Origin: Odontesthes bonariensis
Lineage: Eukaryota; Chordata; Actinopteri; Atheriniformes; Atherinopsidae
Length of the DNA stretch: 64,000 bases
Assembly: GCF_027942865.1 (NCBI RefSeq)
Contig: NC_134509.1
Span: 17,014,017-17,078,016, forward strand
Reading direction: 5' to 3'
In this document: piece after piece, positions 22,393 through 33,163 of the stretch
How the letters are laid out: every line of letters begins with the position of its first letter
How positions within the stretch are numbered: position 1 is the stretch's first letter
The notes under the pieces: generated by a model
What the model was told of the DNA's origin: nothing
The model's database searches: none
What the model saw: the letters and a program-made list of their open reading frames with translations, nothing else
Position numbers and translations under genes: made by a program

Positions 22393-25300
22393 TCACTCCT
22401 GCAGTCGATTAGTCATGCTGAGCGCAATGAGGAGCTTCTGGTGAAAGGCTGAGACCCTCTCCTTTTGGACCGGCCAGTTCAAGACACAGCTTGGGCGCAA
22501 CATGCCCCTGCGGAGGAATAGTGAGTGGGACAACTTGTAGTCGTGCACGTCTTGCAGGAAGACCAGAACAACTGAGTCTCTGCTGGCTTCGATAACCTGG
22601 TGAAGTGCGTGATGGACTTGAAATCTGGACAAGGACAAATAAGAGGTGAGAAAAGTAAGACTACATTGAAAATTCTCTACATCATGAGTAACACTAATAA
22701 GATGATCGTTATACAAGCCATAGGTTTTATGAAATTTGAAAATATGGTACCCTGCTCAAGTTCTAGGCTCACTTTGGAGGTTTGGATTTGAATGCATCAC
22801 TTAAAGGTAGGGTAGGAGATCCTGGATTTTGAGTCCAGCGAAGCTGCATTTTGAAAATACACAGGTAAAAAGTCCCAACCCTTTTCTTCACTTTCCCCCT
22901 GAAGGCACGCCTCTAGAGTACATGAACGCGCACGAGCACGAAGGTGCACGAGCACTGTTCTGACAGCAAGCATCGATCGTTGCCGTATTTAGTATATGCT
23001 AACTATACGTTTAATAATGCTAGGTGCTAGCCAAGCTGGCTCTAGTTTAGCTTCCTGCCAAGCTTCTGGACGCGTAATTCGTTCACGGAGGAGGGTGCGC
23101 GCACAGGGGGGAGGAGGGGGAGGGAGGAGCAGATTGCAGTTTGATAGACGGCATCAGAATCCAATCATTGTGAACGGTCCGTTCAGTATGATTGGATACT
23201 GTTTTTCCTAGATTGTACGTTCTAGAGGCCACTAAAACTTTTCATATTTGTGTCAAAACTTTTAATTAATTGGTTGCAATGGGGGTTTGAAGAGTATTTC
23301 AAGCAATATGTAAAAAAAAGTTTCAGAAAAAGATCCCCTACTCCACCTTTAAAGTAATACTATGTAACATTTCTACCTTAAAATAACAGTTTGAAAAAAA
23401 TTGTGCAGCTAGAATGAGTTTTAATATTATGATTGGCCTGTCTCCTATGCCCTTCGGGGGTCTGAGTTGGAAAAACTGCGCTATGTAACTTTGCTGGACC
23501 GGCCCGGGATCTGAGCGGAAGTACTTCGACTTGCTTTCTGGCACACCTACCGCAAAAACAAATAGACCCCTCTCACGCTCCCAGGTATATAAGGCTAAGC
23601 TAGCGCAACATTGTCAGTACGATCATCATGGCAGAGGCACCGAAGAAACAGAAGAAGACGTTGACTGATGAAGCAAGGAAGAGAAAGAAATTTACGACCG
23701 TACATTACCTCCAAGCCTGTAGGGGGAGCTCCATAATGGGCTTTTTGAGAAGTTATATTGTATTACTTCAAGTCAATCAGCGAGGTGTCTTTTCTGACTG
23801 GTCCCAAACTCATTCTGCAACTTAACACTGGACTCAAACATCTAGCTGGCAATAAAGAAGTATTTTCAGTGGCCATAAGCAAGAGGAGACCTGCAACAGA
23901 TGGCAGGAATCGAACAGAGAGCTGATCTAAACTGGGAGTCATAAACATGGAGTCAGTTTACATGAAGATACTGAGACTGACTAAAGCCAAAGAAAACTGG
24001 CAAGTTCTCCAAGGTACTTGAAACAGCCTACATGCCAACTGCCTTGTGTGCAAGTCTACTATGTAACAAAATATATATAAGTATATTTTATTTTCATTTT
24101 TTAGATTTAACTGTGTGATCATGCAACTCAAGCAGTGTGTGTTTGATTCACCTTCTGCACCAGGGATCGTTGAGAAGACTTTCGGTCACAACAAACAAGA
24201 TTTTTCTGGAGTTTCTCATATTATTTACAATGGATTCAAGCTGAGACATTCCAAGGATCGAATCTCGATCCTCCAGGCAAAACTGGCACTTCTCATTCTC
24301 TAAAGGGACCAGTCGTCTATTTACCCAGCTCGCATCTTCCTGTGCATGTATGACGTATGCATCATATTCAAAGTCTCTGCCCTCTTCAACTTTGGCGTCG
24401 CTAAATCCTAATGTGCGATTGATCACTATGTTCCAGTAAAACTGAATCCTCCAACCGTGGAACCGAACAAGAAGTGCGCTAAACATCAGCATTAGGACAG
24501 CTGTGCTGCTTAATATGTAAAGAGCTTGAAATGGGGTCATGTCTTTGCAGGAGAGGGAGTCAAAATCCAAGATGGGGCGATTGAAATAAGCTAGTGGAGT
24601 GTTGCACATATACTGGTTCCTGAGACCTGGAATATTAGTCATGTTTGTGTTATTCAGCCATGTCACAAACCACAGAATGCTCTCACAGGTGCAGTCAAAT
24701 GGGTTTTTGGCCATGACAAGCACGCTGAGGTTGCTCGTGGGAGTTCTGAACACCTCGGGCCTCACCGATGTGATCAGGTTCTTCTCTAAACGTAAAACCC
24801 GAAGGGACTGCAGGTCATCAAAAACTGAGTACTTAAAAAAGTTTAAAAGGTTGTTACTAAGGCTGAGCTCCTTGAGGTTGCTCAAACCTCTAAGAGCATT
24901 CATTGGAATCTCATCCAGTCCATTATAATCCATCTCTAAGGTTATCAGCCTTTGCGCCTCCTTGAGAAACAACACGGGCCCACCGAGGTTCGCCATCTTC
25001 CACAAACGGGCTAAGTTGTTGTGTTGGAGTTTGAGCACCCTGAGGTTCACAAGCCCCTCCAGCATATTCTCTCTGATGTTAGCAATGTTGTTGTTGCTGA
25101 GATCCAAAACGGTGAGGTTGGCCAGTGGCCAGAATGGAGAGGGCTCCTGGTTCAAGGCTTCAGCTTTAAGACTTTTTCCCAGGGTCAGGACTCTGAGGTT
25201 GGGCACATTCACAAAGGAGCTGGAGGTCAGGTTGACTGACTGGAAGTTATTGGTCATGTGAAGCTCTTGTAGATAAGTTAAACCTTCCAATTCACTGCCG

Positions 25301-27645
25301 GTAAGAGTCTGCTTGATAAAGTTGTGATCTAGAAGGAGAATGGTGAGATTTCCCAAAGCAGAGAGGCTTCCAGGATTTATCTGGTTTAGACTATTTCCTG
25401 TCAGATTTAACTTTCTGAGTGGTGAATCAGCAAGCGAGCCAAAGGTTTTGTTGGTGATGCTCCTATCGGATGTGTGCATGTAGCTGCTCCAGCTCATATC
25501 AAGCTCTGTGAGACTTGTTAGGCCAGTAAAGGTGTGCTCTGTGATTTGATAAATTGCAGTTCCCTGTAATATCAAGCTCTCAAGCGTGCTTAACGGGTGG
25601 AAAGCAAAATCATCAATAACGGGGAGAGAGGATTTCTGACCTTTCACCAATGCCTTTGTTAGTTGTAGTTTTTTCAACATTTTAAGGCCCTGGAATGTTC
25701 CATTGGTCAGGTGCTTGATCTTGTTGTTTGACAAGATGAGAGACTCGAGTCTAGACAGCCACTGAAATGAGCCCTCTCCAATTTTTTCCATGGCATTACC
25801 AGACAGATCCAGTAAGGTTAGATTTGTCCTCTGCAGTCCTGTGAAGGTTGTGTTTGTGAGTGTGATCAGCCTCATCTTCTGAAGAGACAGGGCATCGATA
25901 GCTGTCCCTGAGAGTTCTGAGCAGAGTTTGGAAATGAGCGAACGAGAGCCCACAATGCTCCCGTCAAGGATTAATGTACGCAGGCCTGAAATGGGCTTAA
26001 AGCAACCAGACTCCAACTGCAACAAAACAATCACAAAAATATTGTAGTGAGATCGAAAGGGGAAACAAAACAGATAACTGAAAGCAAGATTCCACAGCAA
26101 CTAATTGTTCCAGACCTGACAACACCCTTTCATTTCCCATTTCTAGGTAGGTAACTTACCATTTTTAGAGGAACAGATGACAGGTTGAGGACTTGTAGAT
26201 AGTGTGAAAGTTTTAGAAAGGAAAAGTCCTCCCTTGCCAGGGTGGTGAAATCATTGTGTCCAAGACTGAGCTTCACCAAGCTGGGGAGTTGAGGTTGAGA
26301 GCCAAGCTTGGCTGACAGCAGTTTGTTCATCGAGACGTCAAGAAACTTGAGGTTCTGTAAACCAGGAAAGTGGAAACAAAAACCAAATTAGGTCATTTTA
26401 GGCATGAGAGGGTAAATGGAACATGAAACCAAAATCTTGTTAGAAAGGATATTTCACACTTGATCTTAATACAAAAAAAATATCCCTCTTTTTCTTATTT
26501 TCCTGCTTTCCGTTGTTTTTTTTGTTTTTTTTAGTTTATATTGTAAAGAATTGTAAAATAAGTTTTTAACCAGTGGAGGGCTGTAACTTAGCACTGTGCT
26601 TTTCATGAAAGAACATCTCAAGATTCCAGCTTCACAGATGTTTTGCTTTTACCTTTAACTATCTAACAGCTTCAAAGCAACTTTAACAGCTGCATGATTT
26701 AGACTGCTGCTTGGACAAAAAGAGCATTGTGAAGATGTCAGTTTGTATTCTGGATGACGGCATTTCTCACCACAAAGCAGTTCATCATTTAAACGAGAGC
26801 TAACTTGTATGTTACTATTAAGCTAAATCCACCTTTTTCTCAAGTTGAAATAATTAGCAGGTCTAATCGAGGAATACATTTTTTAATAGTGAATGACAAG
26901 AGGATGTACCTCAGTGGTTTCAATCAACTTCTGGCAAGAATAAGTAAGGTTAGTTTAGAAGTACACTTCATTTAGGATTATGGTGGAAAACAGGGAAAAT
27001 GCCCACCAGTAATAACGTAGTAGAAAATGTAACTTACAAATTTATAACACAAAATGAGATGATAATACTTGAATATGGCACAAATCCTGCAAAACTTTAA
27101 AAAAAAAATCTCCAGATTTGATATCTCCAGAATCTAATTCACATTCATTTTCAATTGATGCAACACAACTCTATTATGGACACATGTACCTGTAGAACAG
27201 AGAAGGGTTCTCCTTGTAGCTTTAGCCTATTGCTACCCATATTCAACTGTATCAGACCGGTACAATGGCTCAGATCTTCGTCTTTCAGCAAATGCACTTC
27301 ATTATGCTTCAGGTTCAGAGTCTGCAACAGAGGCAGGCTCTGGCACAAAGCCCCATCCAGCTTGGTGATGCTGTTGTAACTGATGTCGAGGTGAAGCAGG
27401 CCTGAGTATCGGTTTAGTGAATCAGGGGGAATCCGCGCCAATCTGTTGTGAGACATATCCAGGCTGGTGATGTTCGTGGGAAGATCTGGAGGGATTGCAC
27501 TGAGGCTGAGATGACTGCAGTCAGCTCTGCCATCTTGCAGTTTGCAGGTGGCCTTCTTCTGGGAGGCCAGGCAACGGTACGGTCCCGAAATGAAGTTACA
27601 TATGAGGAGGATCCGTAATAGGAGACAGGAGCGAGGGACACACAT
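22393..27645 (-). CDS. tlr3: Toll-like receptor 3
   Basis: Endosomal receptor for double-stranded RNA that signals through TRIF (TICAM1) to IRF3 and NF-kB. Coding exons, transcription order: 27645-27190, 26354-26160, 26016-24152, 22624-22393; phases agree and the total is 915 residues, a normal length. Domains: signal peptide ~1-24; LRRNT; a long LRR solenoid; LRRCT from 655 (NPFDCTC start); transmembrane ~713-735; TIR from ~766 (FEYDAYVIHA) to the C-terminus. Residues matching known human dsRNA contacts are kept: His46, His66 and His114 at the N-terminal site, and Asn525, Asn527, His549 and Asn551 at the C-terminal site. The TIR BB-loop reads RDSILG, with Leu805 where most TLRs have Pro and human TLR3 has Ala. 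The intron between the last two coding exons splits the TIR after NDPWCR. The acceptor at 27657 places only 12 untranslated bases before the ATG in this exon, so an upstream exon is required. Confidence 0.98.
22805..23348. mobile_element. TTAA-flanked MITE in the last tlr3 intron
   Basis: TTAA tetramers at 22801-22804 and 23349-23352 flank a 544-bp segment. Its ends are imperfect inverted repeats (AGGTAGGGTAGGAGATCC on the left against AGGTGGAGTAGGGGATCT from the right). A TTAA duplication is typical of Kolobok and piggyBac elements. There is no transposase frame. It contains GC-rich CpG-bearing sequence near 22920-23130. Confidence 0.8.
23353..23767. mobile_element. Second inverted-repeat element abutting the MITE
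   Basis: The left end AGTAATACTATGTAAC (23353) and the right end GTTATATTGTATTACT (ends 23767) are inverted repeats of each other with two mismatches. A short Lys-rich open frame from ATG 23628 (MAEAPKKQKKTLTDEARKRKKF) resembles a peptide often carried by fish repeats but ends quickly. The element begins directly after the right TTAA of the preceding MITE. No target duplication is evident. Confidence 0.55.
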
Positions 27646-28214
27646 TGTTTCAAATACCTTACAAAAAAAAAAGAAAAAGAATAATATAAGCCTTAAACCT
27701 ACGATGAGATCAGCAACAACAACACATACACAGTGTATCCGCACTGAGTATGAGGAGGCAGAGCAGTTCATCGGCTGTCAGACTGGCAGTAAGCACAATT
27801 TAGGCAAACATGTAGCGGCACTTTCAGCTGGTAAAATGAGACATTTGGTGCACACACATTTCATATCAATACATGACAAAGTCCGATGACGTACTGTAAT
27901 ATCTCACTACCTGTTTGTAAGATTAACAACTCAGTTTGAGAAGCCCTGAAATGGACAAAATTCAATCGTCCACGCAGCAAGTCTTGGTCTGAAAATAACC
28001 AGTGCCTTTTTTTTTTTTTCTTGGATTAATTAGAGCTCGATTGCAGTACAAATAACGGCTTGCAATCAGTGGAAAGAAGGCGATGGGAGGAGAGTGATTT
28101 GAAGCAGTAAAGATGCAACTTGTGAAACCAAAAAAGTGGGCTTGACACCCTTGTAAGTAGGAAAACTGAGCTGAGTCAGGGATAAACTTTCTGTGGGTTT
28201 CAAAAAAAGGGATA

Positions 28215-28300
28215 TTTTGAATTTGAATGCCTTTATTGTCACAATACACAAGTACAATGACATTAAAAGCAACTCCTCATTCAGTGCAAACATGTAGACA
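28215..28300 (-). repeat. Possible LINE 3' tail
   Basis: On the minus strand, 'GTACTTGTGTATTGTGAC' followed by AATAAAGGCATTCAAATTC resembles the 3' untranslated tail of common fish LINEs with a built-in poly(A) signal. Only the tail is visible. Confidence 0.4.
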
Positions 28301-28424
28301 AAAAATATATAACAACATATACAAGTAGTAGTCTTGTAGTAATGCCCACCTTTGCATTAATGTATTTTCAAAGAGGGCCATCTAAAGATTCCACACAATA
28401 ATATATATCGACAGGTCGGCTTAC

Positions 28425-28520
28425 CTGACTTTGACGGTGCACAAACTGTAACATCTAGACGCCAGACAGAAGATTTTCGCTTCCTCCACCACAGCTTCTT
28501 CGGCTTTTGCAGAAGAGAGT
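28425..28520 (-). other. tlr3: Likely non-coding first exon of tlr3
   Basis: A near-perfect splice donor (AGTCAG|GTAAGCC, minus strand) ends an exon at 28425, about 770 bases upstream of the coding-exon acceptor at 27658. No ATG in a useful frame lies in it, which fits a 5' UTR exon as in other vertebrate tlr3 genes. The upstream limit (transcription start) is a guess. It overlaps an ETS-IRF composite motif. Confidence 0.5.
28475..28484 (-). promoter_or_regulatory. ETS-IRF composite element (EICE) match
   Basis: The minus strand reads GGAAGCGAAA, an exact match to the EICE consensus GGAANNGAAA bound by PU.1 with IRF4/IRF8. It lies inside or at the start of the proposed tlr3 first exon, where it could support myeloid or interferon-linked expression. 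A 10-base match alone is weak evidence. Confidence 0.4.
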
Positions 28521-28593
28521 CACAATCGGCACCTCTGGCAGGCTATGTGGCAGCATTGCACGAAAATAAGGAAATGGGTTAACAGGCAAATCC

Positions 28594-28605
28594 GGTTTCA
28601 CTTCT
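28594..28605 (-). promoter_or_regulatory. IRF/ISRE-like site upstream of tlr3
   Basis: The minus strand reads AGAAGTGAAACC, containing an exact IRF core AANNGAAA and resembling the ISRE/PRDI type. It sits ~75-100 bases upstream of the proposed first exon, a normal place for the interferon-response site reported in tlr3 promoters. A second IRF core (GAAACGAAACC, plus strand) lies at 28912-28922. Confidence 0.45.
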
Positions 28606-29119
28606 AAGTCTGCCCACCGCAATATTAACTATTTCATGCATGAAGATTCCTGCCATTAGCACTGGGATATAGAGTCTGTCATACAGACATTCAAATCAGA
28701 CTGAAGCACTTAGAAATAGCAAATATTCTCTGATCACAGTCGACTTCGGTTCCTTGTGACGTTAACATTAGAGTTGCTAAATTCTGTTAGTCTTACACGT
28801 AAAAGCTCATTACTTGTGACTTTTTTTAAAAACTGCTTTACCTGGTTTCGCCTTTTTTCTGACCTGACGCGCACTCAGAACATCCCAAGAGAGTCTGGCT
28901 CTACAAGAGCAGAAACGAAACCTAAGAGAAAAAACATAAACACTGTTTTGGCTCTAAGAAATAACCACTAGAGTGCAGTAAAACATCGTTCATTTGCCGC
29001 TTAAAGCCACAGTATTGCAAGACCATAGTTGTTGTGTCCTGGAAGTTTGCCACAAAAAAAAAAAAAAAAAAAAACAAGAAAAAAGGTATGAAGCTGTAAC
29101 CATTGTATATGACGAGCCA

Positions 29120-29672
29120 CGCATGGGCGTCGCACCCGTGGGGGATGGGGGTGTTTCGACACCCCCACTTTTACAGCAAGATGATTTCACCTTTTTGAAT
29201 TTTCAATAACCAAATAAAGTTTTAACAAATCATAAAATGTGTTTTAAAGTCTCTGTACCCTCTTTAGAATATTTCCATCCAGATTTGAGCAGTGTAACTA
29301 TTGTAGTTTCCATACAGGACCTAGTTTAGGACGATCAAAATGCAAAAAATGCAGTGAAATGGCCCTGTTCTGCATTTTTACAAATCAGAGAAAGGTTTCA
29401 CAAACCCCAAACGAGGTTTTAATGAATCTACAGCCTCTTTAGGATAATTCCATCCAGATTTGAGCGGTGTAACAATTGTAGTTTCCATACAGGACCTAGT
29501 TTAGGGCGATCAAAATGCAAAAAAAATGCAGTGAAATGGCCCTTCATGCCTATCCATTTAATTCGCAAATCGGATGCCAACTTCAGCGTCGTGTCTATGG
29601 GCTTAATGTGGCGCTTATGTGCCCCCCCTGTAACACCCCCACATTAAAAATCACTGCTCCACCCCTGGAGCC
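29120..29672. repeat. Unclassified repeat with internal tandem duplication
   Basis: The segment starts with GGGTGTTTCGACACCCCC-type GC-rich sequence and ends with a related CCCCCTGTAACACCCCC phrase, suggesting one mobile unit of a common fish repeat. Inside, 29242-29365 and 29417-29542 are near-identical direct copies with a period of 175 bases (shared phrases CCATCCAGATTTGAGC, TTTCCATACAGGACCTAG). No coding frame is present. Confidence 0.55.
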
Positions 29673-29679
29673 AGTACGC

Positions 29680-30839
29680 GTATGAAAAGCTAATAGTTTA
29701 GTCCACAATTTGGGAGTTTTATTGGCCTCGGATCCAGGTCATCTTGTAGGATTTAGCAGAAGGATGTTTAAACATGATGAGATGGCAATCTGTTTGTGTC
29801 TCCGATGATGGTGAGAGCGTGAAAGTAAACGGAGAGCAGTGGATTTATTCTCCTCCACATATTGGTCCCTGCTCACTCTCAGGTGGTACGTAAGTGCATT
29901 AGTGAAGCAGTTCAAATTCCAATAAATCTGAAGAGAGCCATAACTGCGAGTCCGTTTGGAAAGGTCAGCGCAAACGGAAAAGCAGAAATGATCTGCTGCT
30001 GGTGCTAAATGAATCAGAGTAAATTTGAACCACAGTAGATCAACTAGACTGCTTTGTCACGTTTTCATTACCATAACAAATCGTAAGGGATATTTTTTTT
30101 CCATCATTTGATTTGACTTCAAACTTCACATAATTTGTCTATGATTGCTTTAATGCCCTGTATTGACAGTTAACTTGCCAATCAAAACGTTATTATGCTG
30201 TAAATACTCCCCTATAGTTTTTTTGCCACATATTTAATATAGTTAGCAGCATCAAAAAATCACTTTGAATCCCAACAATAACTCCAACGTCAGCAGTCGT
30301 GCTGCAGGGCATTTATCTCATAATAAACAAGTATGCCATGAATCCAGACCAGCACAGGCACAGTTTGAATCTGCACGATATCAAAGTACACCTGAAACGA
30401 ATAATTCTTTTCATAAAACTGAACATTAACTCATATTGTGCCTGTACTTTTTACCGTGTTTAAGCCCATTGTTCAAGCTGTATCTAATGTACAAAGCAGA
30501 ATTATATCTTTACATGTGAAAATCCCTAAAAGTTTCCAACATGGGCATTCCAGTATGTAGCCACAGGATGAAACATCTTTCTTTGATTGTAATAGAATTG
30601 TATGTAGACATTCATGTTCTACAGACACATTCTACAGGTGAGATTTTTGTTGTTCAGACAGAAACAGTCACATATCTGTTTGAGGAATTAGTTTTGAATT
30701 TCCCTTCAGATGTTCAAAGTCCCGAGAGAATTCCAGTGACTGTGATGATCCAATGGCTTGGTAATATTGCTGAGGACATAGTTTAGACTTCTTCTGTGAG
30801 ACTGATCAAGATCTACTGAAAGGATTTGTACAGAATTTT
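29680..30839. other. Intergenic stretch without recognised features
   Basis: AT-rich sequence between the tlr3 promoter side and the hAT element. No gene, RNA or defined repeat is visible. Confidence 0.5.
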
Positions 30840-30847
30840 GTGCAGAC

Positions 30848-31756
30848 CAGTGGTGTCAAAAGTACACACATTTGTTACTTAAGTAGAAGTATAGATACTG
30901 CAGTTTAAAAACACTCTGGTAAAAGTTGAAGTATCAACTTGACCTCTTTACTCAAGTAAAAGTGAAAAAGTATGTGCTCCAAAACCTACTTAAAGTATAA
31001 AAGTATAAAGTAACCTTTAAATAAAAAAAAAAAAAAAAAACTTTTTTTTTTTTAAAAACCCACACAAAAAGGTAGATGCCACTATATGAATTGCAAGCTT
31101 AATTGGAAAACTGATTAGTTCTACACGTGGGTCTTGGTTGTGCAGAGTTTGAGTCATTTTTGCACCCGACTATTTCGAAAAATTCTTTGAGATAGGGCCA
31201 AGGATGAGGAAGGTCTTGCTGGTCTCCGTCTCCATCTCCCGATACGCTGTGTCCTGTGTGTTCCTGTGTCCCACCTTTCAGACATTTCGCCATCTTTTTC
31301 TGAATCCCACATTGTGGCGTGGCGCGCAGCTTCGCGTTTGCAGTTTGTAGAACACCTGCTTGCTTCTGACGAATGACGATTTCCTTGTGTGTCAGCACAA
31401 ATTTGACGAATAGCCTAACCGATGAGTGTTTGCCTTATATGATTCATCCAATTACACTCGTTCTCACTAGGTGTGGATGGCGCCACTGATCTGTATTGGA
31501 TGGCAGACATGACGTGAAATACATAAACATTAAACTGAAGCCAAGAGTTAAAAAAAAAAAAAACTGAAGCCAAGAGTAACGAGGCTGTTTGTTTTGAAAA
31601 TGTAAAGAATAGAAAGTACAGATACTTGTGTGAAAATGTAATGAGTAGAAGTCAGAAGTAGGCAGAAAAATAAGTAATGGAGTAAAGTACAGATACCTAA
31701 AAAGTGTACTTAAGTACAGTAACAAAGTATTTGTACTTCGTTACTTGACACCTCTG
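30848..31756. mobile_element. hAT element with perfect 8-bp target duplication
   Basis: GTGCAGAC occurs at 30840-30847 and 31757-31764, exactly flanking a 909-bp segment that begins CAGTGGTGTCAA and ends TTGACACCTCTG (inverted repeats with one mismatch). An 8-bp duplication and CAG-type termini identify hAT. Sub-terminal TACTTAAGTA/AAGTACA words repeat at both ends. The interior has no transposase and includes a small direct duplication of ACTGAAGCCAAGAGT near 31536 and 31563. The clean duplication indicates a relatively young insertion. Confidence 0.92.
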
Positions 31757-31764
31757 GTGCAGAC

Positions 31765-33124
31765 ATGAGATGGGTGAATCAATTGACGATCCTGAGACAA
31801 TTTACCACCGCTCTGCTTCGACACTGATGTCTTTGAAATATTTCAACAACTATTGGATGGTTTGTTGGGAAATTCAGTCAACATCCTTTGGTCCTAGGAT
31901 GAATTGTGTTTGCGTTTATTTGCTTGGCTTTTATTCATTCTATCTCAGATTTGACTACATTTTTCTATCTTTTTACTGTGAGCATGTTGAAAGCTCTTCT
32001 GTGCCTCAACATGATCCGACTGAGTTGTTTACATGTTTGCATGCATATTCTATCTGTAGATCAACACTCAGAAACGAGTCACATCACGAATATTTGTAAT
32101 CGATGTCAGGATTTCAGTGTAAGCAGTATTGTTCATTTTCATACATCAGCAATATCCAACGTTTGCTAATTTGATTTCTAACCAAAAGAGGTGGGACTCT
32201 TTGCGTGTGTTAATATCTTAAATCCCCCTTTACCCCACTCTGCAACCTTCTGACACGGTCAGTTTTGTCTCTGTAGTAACTGGATTATTATCCACTTACT
32301 GTGGCTGATGAACATTTCTTTTTGCATTGTATCGTTGGTTTCAAATGTGCAAAAGAGTACACATTACTCACTCATAATTAAGATAAAACTATATACACTC
32401 CCATCTGCACACACTGTCATGCATAACATCTTTCCATCCCCTCTTGTCTTTCCCTTTAGCCTCCCTTCAGATTAATAGACCAGGTTCTTCTTGGGATAGA
32501 CCTTAGGCCACCTGATTGGTTTACCCCACTGCTAAGCTGAGGCAGCTTACAGGGCTTTGTGCCAATGTGCTGGACCGTTGAAGACATGTTAAAAGTGGTG
32601 ACAGCTTGTGCGGTCAGCATTGTGTCTGTGGTTAAGCTAATGATGTGAATAGAATAAAAGATCATATGCAGGTGGTTTCTGCCAGAATAAAGGCATTGAA
32701 ATGAACTGAGATCAAAAAGCACATGGCGGAAATGATGCAGCAGGAGGTGGTTGTAACTCCCCTCTGCTATCACACCGGCTAAATCATGAGGTGCTCGGTC
32801 AAAAGCTCAGGAGGGGAAGGAGATAAACAGAAGCATGAGAGCTGACAGAAATCAAGTTGAGGTCAGATTCTCTCAAGAGGAGGAACTTTGCACTGGAATG
32901 GGGGAGGAAGAGTGAGGACAAACCAGCTGGACTGTGGACTGAAGAAGTGGCATTACTGTACATGTTTCACTTATCGTAGCTGGTGCATGTCAAGCGTGCG
33001 TGTGATTGAATGCACTCATGCAAAAGGGATAACTGGAAGGAGGCAGCTGCTCCATCAATGGGAGTGTGTGTGCTACATTCTTCATCTTACCGGCTTGAGT
33101 AAATCTCTTTTCCCTCATTTGCAG
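31765..33124. other. Intergenic stretch, no gene seen
   Basis: No supported gene. The part from about 32450 to 32760 has higher complexity and GC than its surroundings and could be conserved non-coding DNA, but this cannot be judged from one genome. Confidence 0.4.
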
Positions 33125-33163
33125 GCCGGATCTCTGGAGTGTTAGAATGCCTCGAAACAAAAG
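33125..33163 (+). other. Candidate 39-base microexon
   Basis: A pyrimidine-rich acceptor (CTCTTTTCCCTCATTTGCAG) precedes and a good donor (AAG|GTGAGT) follows. It contains ATGCCTCGAAACAAAAG (M-P-R-N-K). If it were spliced straight to the sorbs2 exon at 51324, the frame would hit TGA after ten codons, so it would be only a short upstream frame. It could be an alternative 5' exon of sorbs2 or chance. Confidence 0.25.

Noticed and set aside
24599..25261. Plus-strand open frames within the large tlr3 exon
   Set aside because: They are reverse-strand shadows of the tlr3 leucine-rich repeats.
29242..29542. Two direct repeats that might suggest a repeat array
   Set aside because: Only two copies with long, non-unique spacing inside a eukaryotic repeat; not CRISPR-like.
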